64,000 bases of DNA, taken from Orobanche coerulescens. Lineage: Eukaryota > Streptophyta > Magnoliopsida > Lamiales > Orobanchaceae. The stretch lies in assembly GCA_033398695.1 (NCBI GenBank), contig CM065801.1:54694358-54758357 (forward strand). The letters are read 5' to 3'. The translations under genes were made by a program, and so were the position numbers. The notes under the pieces were generated by a model that saw only the letters and a program-made list of their open reading frames with translations, searched no databases and was not told the DNA's origin. Below are positions 56,620-64,000 of this stretch, piece after piece (within the stretch, counting starts at the first letter, position 1; every line of letters starts with the position of its first letter).

Positions 56620-57145
56620 TGTAATATCCGCGTTTTCTATTTTTAGTAATTTCTATTTTTGGTGTATATTCGTTTCGGGCAACTCGCTTGGTACTGTTTT
56701 GGAATTCTGAATCTATTTTGTTCTTGGAGTTTCTCCGCTTGGACGAGTCTCGATGATGTTTTTACGTAATTTCATCTTGAGTTATATTTTGTCGCATGTG
56801 TATTCGATTCTCGTTAAACTCGTTCGATTTCGTCATTTTCCTACTTCCATGAGTTCGTATGATTGAGTAGAGCATGTTGTGAGTTTCGGATTGTTAATCC
56901 GACGTTGTATCGTGATTTTCGGATGTTTGGGCCGTTTTTGTAATTTCCTATAAGTTTAGGGAATTTGTTCCTTGTTCGATTTTGATTGTGTACCTCGGAC
57001 CGTTTTGGGTTACTGGTTATTGTTTCTTGTTGTGTGTATTTTTCTCGGATGGTTGGGTCGGCATATCGTGTTTTGGTGATCGTCTTTTTCGTTTTTGGTA
57101 GTGTTGTTTTCTGTCCAGAATGCTGTCTGTCAGGACCTGTGCAAA

Positions 57146-57420
57146 ACGGCGCAAGACCCGCGGCATTTTGCGCCGTGTCTGTGCGCCGTTTCTCACAGGG
57201 GGTCGATCACTGTCCGAGAAACGGCGCAAGACCCGCGGCATTCTGCGCCGGGTCTGTGCGCCGTGTTGCCCAGTGGTGCCCGCTGCCTTGCGAAATGGCG
57301 CAAGACCCGCGACATTTTGCGCCGTGTCTGTGTGCCGTGTCGCATAGGGGTCGCCCGCTGACCAGCAATACGGCGCTGAACACGGCGCTATTTGGACCGT
57401 TTGTTGCGCCGTGTTCTGTC
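57146..57420 (+). promoter_or_regulatory. 75-bp tandem hairpin array upstream of the TATA box
   Basis: Units start at 57146, 57221, 57295 and (degenerate) 57370. Each contains GGCGCAA...TTGCGCC, a 7-bp perfect inverted repeat about 14 bases apart, plus GCGCCGTGTCTGTGCGCCG. The last unit ends a few bases before TATATAA. Confidence 0.75.
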
Positions 57421-57423
57421 CAG

Positions 57424-57430
57424 TATATAA
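57424..57430 (+). promoter_or_regulatory. TATA box of Tekay copy 3 LTR
   Basis: TATATAA immediately behind the hairpin array, then a CT-rich start region (about 57455-57490). Confidence 0.6.
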
Positions 57431-58043
57431 AGGACAGACGGGTGTTTTAACCCCATTTCTTCCTTTCTCTTCCGTCTCTCCACTCCCTCAACTTGTTTTT
57501 GGGCGATTTCAACCGGATATTGCATTCTAGCATCTTATAACTCGGAATTGGACATTCTAACACGAATCAATCATCTTCTTTCCACCATTCCATCGTTGAA
57601 TTGAGGTATTTGGTCATTATACCTAATTTTAGGGTTCTTGGCTATAATTCATTTTTCCTTTCGTTTTTGCTTCGATTGATGATGAATATTAGTTGGGTAA
57701 TCGTGGTGTTATGTTTTCCTAGAACTTTAGCGGATAAATTCCAAGTTTTTCCCCTTCGTTGATCGAATTTGAACTTTATGCCTCAATAGTGTTCGGCGGA
57801 TTGTCCCTTAGGGTAGAACGTCGATTAATTCGTGATTTCTCAGTGGAATTGTAGTTGATTGAGTCTCTATTATTGTTAGGACCAGATTTGTGAAGATTGT
57901 TCGGACCAAAACCTTTCCTTTCGCCGTTTTCTTCGCGTCGTGTCATCCAAGGCAAGTACATGTATTATATTTCATTATGTGTGTACGGTTTTGATGCGAA
58001 TGATGTAAATCGAGTTATTGAATGATTGTGATGGTCACTCTTC

Positions 58044-58262
58044 CACCTGGGGATGGCATGGGGCCTCTGGGGGCCGATACTAATGGGTACGGCCACGGAA
58101 GTGGACTTGGGTGCGTGCGTTGATGTTCTTCCACCTGGGGACGGTTCGACGGGACCTCTGGGGGCCGATACTAATGGGTACGGCCGCGGAAGTGGTTTCT
58201 CACCTGGGGACGGTCCGACGGGACCTCTGGGGGCCGATACTAATAGGTACGGTCGCGAGTTA
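58044..58262 (+). repeat. Minisatellite of three units in the Tekay copy 3 LTR
   Basis: CACCTGGGGA recurs at 58044, 58132 and 58201 with GGCCGATACTAATGGGTACG inside each; spacing 88 and 69 bp. Confidence 0.8.
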
Positions 58263-58436
58263 CCAAGTGTGGATAATTGTGATGTGGAAAACTTGTTGAT
58301 ATACTGTTTTGGTGAAAATGTGATATTCCGGAATATTGATTTTCAAAATGATTTTTCTAACGATTTGTTTGCGTTGAATCGTGTATGTATATAATGTTGT
58401 GTAATGGTGTACTTGCACTAGCTATTCGAATGCTAA

Positions 58437-58515
58437 CCCCTTAAATGGGGGAAATGCGTCTTATGCATTTCAGGTACCGGGAGAGCTGAGGAGCAGGCAC
58501 GGGACATACACGTAA
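58437..58515 (+). promoter_or_regulatory. Conserved CCCC/GGGG hairpin module
   Basis: CCCC-TTAAAT-GGGG, then TTTCAGGTAC and GAGGAGC, in the same order as in the other two Tekay-type LTRs. Confidence 0.5.
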
Positions 58516-58822
58516 AGGATGGGCTGGCATGATGTGGCTCGAGTCTGTGTTTTTATGTTTTGATATTGCATTTGTCGAGTATTGGAGTTAGACTGTTTAC
58601 TTCTAAACTTGGTTTAAGTCCCCTGCGTGGGCAATGGATTGATATTTACTTTATGTTTCACGTACTCCGTTGAAATGTTTTGGCCAAGGCCACGGCCCTA
58701 TTTACTTTTGAGTGCATCTTTTGGGATTTCATTGTGGTTATGTGTCATGTGTTAGCCTGGTAGACCTCGCGAGGGTTCTACGGCGTGTAATGCCTTATTT
58801 GTGAATTGGGGTGTTACATTTA

Positions 58823-58834
58823 TGGTATCAGAGC
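58823..58834 (+). other. Primer binding site of Tekay copy 3
   Basis: TGGTATCAGAGC four bases after the LTR end; initiator tRNA-Met type. Confidence 0.88.
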
Positions 58835-59076
58835 TTAGGTTTTGAATACCTAGGTTGTCGGTTAATTTTTGGGTCTGTTAGTGGCGTCATTAGAGTCAGT
58901 CGTTGAGCCTAATATCATCATGCTACCATCTTTTCGTGCGACCCGTGGATGTAAGTCTCCTCGAACTCTTATATTTCTGTATTCATTTTCTAACGTTGTT
59001 TGGGATTGTGAATTGTGATACCAACCTTATAGATTGTGAATCTTTCTGATCTTGTTCTTTTCGTATTTTCTTCAGT

Positions 59077-60188
59077 ATGTTGAGAGGTCGTGGTAGACCA
59101 GCTAGGGGACGCGGCCGAGGCCGTGGTCGGGGTGCTGATAATGAAGAGGGCTCACTTTCTCAGTCCTCTGCAGACTCAGCCTCTCACTCAGTGCCATCGG
59201 GTAATAATGCCGACGCCGGGGCTACTGCCGTACTTCAGCAATCAGTAAGTGGCTTTCTCAGATAGCTCAGGGTGGACGCCAGAATCCGCCCCCGACACCT
59301 GAAGAGGAAGCTAGTAAGTGGCTTCAGACGGTGACTAAGATGCACCCTCCTCGTTTCTCCGGATCTTCTGACTCCCTGGGTTGGGAGAATTGCCTCTTTC
59401 AGTTGTCCAGGACCTTCGATGCCGTAGCTTGTCCTGAAGACAGGAGGGTACATATTGCCCAGTACCTCCTGGATAAGGAAGCTGCGGAATGGTGGGAGGC
59501 CGTTGCGCCCAGAGACCGTCGGGCCACTTGGAAGGAGTTCAGGGCTGCTATGGAACCAGAATATTGTCCGCCGCCAGTCAAAGAACGCAGAATTGTGGAG
59601 TTCTTCACTGCCACACCCCAGGATGTGCCGATTTCTCAGGCCATTATTTCTTACAATCAACAGTTGGGTTTTGTGAAAGATCAGGTGAGGACGGAGGCTG
59701 ATAAAATCCGTTACTTCAATATGCGCATGAAGCCGCATATCAGGCAGAGTATGGAACCGCTCATGTGTGCCACTTTGAAGGAATACCAGGATCGCGCTCT
59801 GGCGATCGATATGGTTGTCCCGGAATCAGAGTCGGTTTCAGAAGCTAAGAAGCAGAAGACTACTGGCGGGTTCTCAGCCGGTAAAGGTGGTCAGTTTTCG
59901 AGGTCTCGTTCTGCTCCTACACCTGGGAAGAGGCCGTTTCATCAGGCCGGTGGATCTCAGGGTAACCGTTCGGTCCAGTCTGTGGCACCTGGCAGGAGAG
60001 TTTGTTTTAATTGCAGTCAGCCCGAGCACGTTATGAAGGATTGCCCATTTCCGTTAGTTGCTTGCTTTACTTGCGGACAGACCGGGCATCAGGCAGCCCA
60101 TTGTGAGAGGGCCACCAGGGCCGCTAGAGTTCCGAATACCACCGCCGATCAGAGGGATCACAGCACTCCAGCTACTCATGTTCCGTAG
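59077..60188 (+). pseudogene. gag: Tekay gag, copy 3 (frameshift near the N-terminus)
   Basis: Starts MLRGRGRPARGRGRGRGRG. The frame shifts around 59245-59260; the remainder is open from before MHPPRFSGSSDSLGWEN to a TAG at 60186. Gag core features include LLDKEAAEWWEAV, RRATWKEFRAAMEPEY and the KIRYFNMRMKPHIRQ segment. Two complete zinc knuckles follow: CFNCSQPEHVMKDC and CFTCGQTGHQAAHC. The closing TAG is probably a CAG to TAG mutation, as the sequence continues with a Gly/Arg-rich stretch towards protease. Confidence 0.88.
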
Positions 60189-60309
60189 AGTTCGGGCCGT
60201 GGTAGGGGTCGGGGTCAGCCGGATCGCCGTACAGCGTCGAGTTCGTGTTCAGTTCACCCCCGATTGTATCAGATGAGGCGTACAGAGGAGACAGACGTTC
60301 GATGGCGTC

Positions 60310-60985
60310 AGTACCACTCAGATCCTTACTCATCCAGTTTCAGTGCTTTTTGATTCGGGTGCTACCCATTCCTTTATTGCTTCGGATTGTGTGAGTCGTA
60401 TTGGTTTTGACTGCTTGTTTGAGTGTGAGCCGTTTGTAGTGGGTACACCCAGCGGGGATCGTATGGTTAGGGACCGGGAAGTTAGGTATTGCCCAGTGAG
60501 GATCGGGAGCCGGGATTGGCCCTCGAATCTCATTGTTATAGACCTTAAGGGTGAGGATTTGATCCTCGGGGACGATTGGTTGGATCGTCACGGTGCTATC
60601 ATGAACTATTGGACTCGTACCATCTCGATAGTTTCCGAGGACAGCATCGAGCATACTCTCGTCGGTTGTAAGCCGGGTAAATCGGGGAGTGTGATTAGCG
60701 CCTTGAAGGTGATGAAACTTCTGAACCAGGGTTGTGTCGGCTACTGGTGTTTCGCTCTATAGGCGGAAGATGGTGGGGTTGACATATCGTCGATTCCAGT
60801 TGTTAGCGAGTATCCCGACGTATTTCCGGATGACTTGCCGGGATTACCACCGCTTTGAGAGGTGGAGTTTCGTATTGATCTTGAGCCTAATGCGGCCCCT
60901 ATTTCTCTAGCACCGTACCGTATGGCGCCGTCGGAGATGCTAGAGTTGAAGAATCAGTTGGGAGAGTTGTTAGATAAAGGGTATA
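60310..60985 (+). pseudogene. pol: Tekay protease and RT start, copy 3
   Basis: The retropepsin active site reads VLFDSGATHSFI near 60345; ILGDDWLDRHGA marks its second conserved part. TAG at 60760 and TGA at 60858 break the frame, after which the RT lead-in [20 protein letters not shown] and [10 protein letters not shown] is seen. Around 60983 some 30 bases (the usual RPSVSPWGAP segment) are missing, shifting the frame. Confidence 0.85.
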
Positions 60986-62002
60986 TTGGACCGAGCGCCT
61001 GTACTTTTTGTTAAGAAGAAGGATGGATCGCTTCGTTTATGCATCGATTATCGAGAATTAAACAAGTTGACCATCAAAAATAAATACCCTTTTCCCCGGA
61101 TTGATGACTTGTTTGATCCGCTTCAGGGGGCGACAGTCTTTTCAAAGATTGACTTGCGATCGGGCTACTACCAGTTGACGATTCGGGACAGCGATATACC
61201 GAAAGCTGCCTTTCGGATGAGATATGGCCATTACGAGTTTGTGGTTATGCCTTTCGGGCTAATCAATGCCCCAACAGTGTTCATGCAGTTGATGAACAAA
61301 TTTTTTATTGAGTATCTGGACAAATTCATAGTCGTCTTTATCGATGACATTCTTATCTATTCACGGAGTCGAGAGGAGCACGCCTTACATCTCCGGATTG
61401 TATTAGACATTTTGAGAGCTGAGCAGTTGTATGCAAAGCTCTCTAAGTGTGAGTTTTGGCTCGAGGAAGTGATGTTCCTCGGACATGTGATTTCAGCAGA
61501 GGGAGTTCGGGTAGATCCGCATAAGATAGAGGCGGTGATGGCTTGGGAGCTGCCTAAGAATGTGAAGGAGGTGAGGAGTTTTCTGGGTCTCGCCGGTTAT
61601 TACCGTAGATTTGTTGAGGGGTTTTCTAAGATCGCTAGACTACTCACTCAGTTGCTCCAGAAGACTCAGAAATTCGAGTGGACCGCAGACCGACAGAGTA
61701 GTTTTGACGAGTTGAAGAGACGACTAACTACCGCACCCGTGTTAGCGTTGCCTCAGGGGAATGAAGATTTCGTGGTATATAGTGATGCTTCGGGCCTCGG
61801 GCTCGGATGTGTTTTGATGCCGAGAGATAGGGTCATTGCTTATGCGTCCCGCCAGTTGAAACCTTATGAGGTGAATTACCCCACGCACGATTTGGAGTTA
61901 GCTGCGGTCGTTTTCGCCTTAAAGACCTGGAGGCATTATGTCTATGGGTCGTCATGTAAGATTTTTACAGATCACAAGAGTTTGAAGTATATCTTCAGTT
62001 AG
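60986..62002 (+). pseudogene. pol: Tekay RT and RNase H, copy 3
   Basis: From [20 protein letters not shown], open for 338 codons. RT catalytic FIDDIL is at residues 118-123, preceded by [12 protein letters not shown]. The connection [11 protein letters not shown] leads to RNase H with [19 protein letters not shown] and TDHKSL. The frame ends at TAG (61999) and resumes unchanged, so one CAG to TAG change is enough to explain the break. Confidence 0.92.
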
Positions 62003-62008
62003 AAAGAG

Positions 62009-63679
62009 TTGAATATGAGACAACGTAGGTGGTTGGAGCTAATTAAAGATTACGACCTCGAGATACTTTACCATCCGGGTAAGGCTAACGTAGTGGCTGA
62101 TGCATTGAGCCGGAAGCCGATGGCATTACAGATGTTGGAGGTACTTACACCACAGAGTAGGATCCATCGAGATTTTATCTATCAGAATATCGAGGTTTGG
62201 GTTCAGAGAGTTCAGGGTCAGTTATGTGCGTTAGAGATCACTTCGTCCTTGACCGATGATATCAAGGCGAAACAGTATGACGATCCGTTTTTGGTCCAGT
62301 TGAGGAAGGATGTGAGGAATGGGAAAGCCCCTGGATTTGTGGTTCACGATGATGGAGTTTTAAGGTTTCGCGGCAGACTATGTGTACCGAGTGTTGTTGA
62401 GCTGAGACAGAAGATCTTGAGTGAAGCTCATACCACACCTTACTCCATACATCCTGGTACGAGTAAAATGTACAAGGATGTGAGGAGCAACTACTGGTGG
62501 AGTAATTTGAAGACAGACGTTAGCGAGTTTGTGTCGAGGTGTTTGACCTGTCAACAGGTTAAGATCGAGCATCAGCAACCCGCGAGGCTTTTACGACCAC
62601 TTCCTATCCCAGAGTGGAAATGGGAGGATATTTCTATGGATTTCATTACCGGTATGCCTAAGACTCGGACTGGAATGAACATGATTTGGGTCGTTGTCGA
62701 TCGACTAACCAAATCAGCTCATTTTCTGAGTATTAAGGACACTTGGGGGCCAGAGAGACTTGCACGAGTGTTTATTGCGGAGATCGTGAGGTTACATTGG
62801 ACCCCTAAGAGTATTGTTTCGGATCGTGATGGCCGGTTCATATCACATTTTTGGCAGGCTGTTCATAGAGCTTTGGGAACCGAGTTGAGACTTAGTACAT
62901 CCTACCACCCTCAGACAGACGGACAGTCTGAGCGGACGATACATACGCTAGAGGATATGTTGCGAGCCTGTGCTTTAGATTGGAAGGATGATTGGGAGTC
63001 GCACTTGCCATTGATCGAGTTCACATACAACAATAGTTGGCACGCCTCGATCAAAATGGCACCATTCGAGGCATTGTATGGGAGGAGGTGCAGATCGCCA
63101 TTGTGTTGGGACGATGCGTCCGAGCTGATTGGTACCGAGCCTGATATGGTAGTTGAGACGAGAGAGAAGATTGCTCTGATTCGCGATAGGATGGTGACGG
63201 CCCAGAGCCGACAGAAGTCTTATGCCGATACACGTCGCCGGCCGTTGGAGTTTGAGGTAGGAGACCATGTGTTGCTTAAGGTGTCGCCGACACGGGGAGT
63301 TTACCGCTTCGGTCGTAAGGGTAAACTTAGTCCGAGATTTATTAGACCGTTCGAGATTCTAGAGAGAGTTGGAGAGCTTGCATATCGGTTAGGTTTGCCG
63401 CCGTCCCTGAGCCACGTGCATAATGTATTTCATGTTTCCCAGCTTAGAAAGTACGTACCGGACCCTAGTCATATTATTGATTTTGGAGAGATCGAGTTGG
63501 GGCCCGACATTACCTTCGAGGAGAGGCCGATTCAGATCTTAGAGCGTCGGGTGAAGCAACTCAGGCACAAAACCATTCCTTTGGTTAAAGTGCAGTGGTC
63601 GAGGCATGGATTCGAGGAAGCCACGTGGGAAACGGAGGAGAGTATGAGGTCGAGATACCCCGAGTTATTCGTGTTGTAA
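62009..63679 (+). CDS. pol: Tekay RNase H end, integrase and chromodomain, copy 3
   Basis: 556 codons in the same frame as the RT above; the first Met is internal. RNase H ends with ADALSRK. Integrase has the zinc region (HPGTSKMYKD...CLTCQQVK), catalytic D211, D272 and E308 with 35 residues between the last two, then a GPF-like motif (LSPRFIRPFEIL, with Arg in place of Gly). A chromodomain (LVKVQWSRHGFEEATWE...) ends at YPELFVL and TAA. This part is intact and could still encode a normal integrase. Confidence 0.93.
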   Translation: MNMRQRRWLELIKDYDLEILYHPGKANVVADALSRKPMALQMLEVLTPQSRIHRDFIYQNIEVWVQRVQGQLCALEITSSLTDDIKAKQYDDPFLVQLRKDVRNGKAPGFVVHDDGVLRFRGRLCVPSVVELRQKILSEAHTTPYSIHPGTSKMYKDVRSNYWWSNLKTDVSEFVSRCLTCQQVKIEHQQPARLLRPLPIPEWKWEDISMDFITGMPKTRTGMNMIWVVVDRLTKSAHFLSIKDTWGPERLARVFIAEIVRLHWTPKSIVSDRDGRFISHFWQAVHRALGTELRLSTSYHPQTDGQSERTIHTLEDMLRACALDWKDDWESHLPLIEFTYNNSWHASIKMAPFEALYGRRCRSPLCWDDASELIGTEPDMVVETREKIALIRDRMVTAQSRQKSYADTRRRPLEFEVGDHVLLKVSPTRGVYRFGRKGKLSPRFIRPFEILERVGELAYRLGLPPSLSHVHNVFHVSQLRKYVPDPSHIIDFGEIELGPDITFEERPIQILERRVKQLRHKTIPLVKVQWSRHGFEEATWETEESMRSRYPELFVL

Positions 63680-63702
63680 GTTTCGGGATGAAACTTATTT
63701 TT

Positions 63703-63713
63703 AGGGGGAGATA
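63703..63713 (+). other. Polypurine tract of Tekay copy 3
   Basis: AGGGGGAGATA just before the 3' LTR. Confidence 0.75.
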
Positions 63714-63714
63714 A

Positions 63715-64000
63715 TGTAATATCCGCGTTTTCTATTTTTAGTAATTTCTATTTTTGGTGTATATTCATTTCGGACAACTCGCTTGGCACTGTTTTGGAAT
63801 TCTGAATCTATTTTGTTCTTGGAGTTTCTCCGCTTGGACGAGTCTCGATGATGTTATTACGTAATTTCATCTTGAGTTATATTTTGTCGCATGTGTATTC
63901 GATTCTCGTTAAACTCGTTCGATTTTGTCATTTTCCTACTTCCATGAGTTCGTATGATTGAGTAGAGCATGTTGTGAGTTCCGGATTGTTAACCCGACGT
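63715..64000 (+). repeat. 3' LTR of Tekay copy 3 (cut by window end)
   Basis: First 286 bases, differing from the 5' LTR at seven positions by my count. The rest lies outside. Confidence 0.92.

Larger units (their letters stand above)
56620..58818 (+). repeat. 5' LTR of Tekay copy 3, 2199 bp
   Basis: TGTAATATCCGCG to GGGGTGTTACA, confirmed by the 3' LTR start at 63715. It contains a 75-bp hairpin repeat, TATA box, a three-unit minisatellite and the conserved CCCC/GGGG hairpin. Confidence 0.93.
56620..64000 (+). mobile_element. Nearly complete Tekay/Del chromovirus, copy 3
   Basis: 5' LTR, primer site, gag, protease, RT, RNase H, integrase, chromodomain, polypurine tract and the first 286 bases of the 3' LTR. 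The two LTRs differ at 7 of 286 aligned positions counted by eye (six transitions), so the insertion is fairly young. It splits the Tat RT. Coding regions have a gag frameshift, a small deletion at the RT start and several stops. Confidence 0.93.

Noticed and set aside
56986..57450. 154-codon ORF and overlapping frames in the Tekay LTR
   Set aside because: They arise from the GC-rich 75-bp tandem repeat, and the hairpin and TATA box give a better explanation.
58053..58394. 113-codon ORF in the Tekay copy 3 LTR
   Set aside because: Translation of the 69-88-bp minisatellite; no family motif.

Overview
The window reads as plant nuclear repeat DNA, probably heterochromatic or intergenic sequence of a flowering plant. 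No host protein gene, tRNA or rRNA gene could be supported. The plant signature rests on LTR retrotransposon families typical of angiosperms (Tekay/Del-like chromoviruses with an integrase chromodomain, Athila, Tat, Ty1/copia), an RTE-type LINE, Stowaway, Tourist and hAT MITEs, and initiator-tRNA-Met primer sites. All coding regions belong to transposable elements and nearly all carry stops, frameshifts or deletions. Family names come from motifs read by eye; no database search was run.

Layout. 1-10669: a tandem LTR-internal-LTR-internal-LTR array of a gag-only Tekay-like element with 2.8 kb LTRs rich in tandem and inverted repeats. 10670-15298: the 3' half of a Tekay chromovirus (RNase H, integrase, chromodomain, 3' LTR), fused to the broken third LTR. 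15299-19190: a hAT-like terminal fragment, then a decayed minus-strand Athila copy that lost RT, RNase H and integrase. 19190-21450: a small gag-only LTR element with an acidic ORF. 21599-22370: a Tourist-like and a Stowaway MITE side by side, then a hAT transposase fragment cut by a copia LTR at 22578. 22578-30275: a degraded copia element carrying an 800-bp MITE with a TAA target duplication. 30276-41279: an Athila element with no 5' LTR but with gag-pol, an extra downstream ORF and a 3' LTR. 41280-41782: a minus-strand piece of the first family's LTR. 41783-45427: the 5' part of a second copy of the copia family. 45428-49440: a minus-strand Tnt1/Tork-like copia.

49441-56619: a 650-bp hAT MITE with a perfect 8-bp target duplication, a large foldback element split by an RTE LINE and by a 572-bp hAT-like MITE, and a Tat-lineage remnant. 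56620-64000: an almost complete Tekay chromovirus inserted into the Tat reverse transcriptase; its 3' LTR runs off the window.

The most interesting signals are regulatory. In four LTR promoters, short-palindrome or hairpin arrays lie just upstream of a TATA box. In the Athila element the same 68-bp array also occurs inside the element, upstream of a second TATA box, a leader with a possible intron, and the extra ORF. That arrangement suggests an LTR-like internal promoter for the ORF. Also notable are a hairpin around a G15 tract kept in two diverged Athila copies, a cluster of TTCG-loop mini-hairpins in the gag-only element's LTR, and GC-rich leader inserts that differ between two copies of the copia family.
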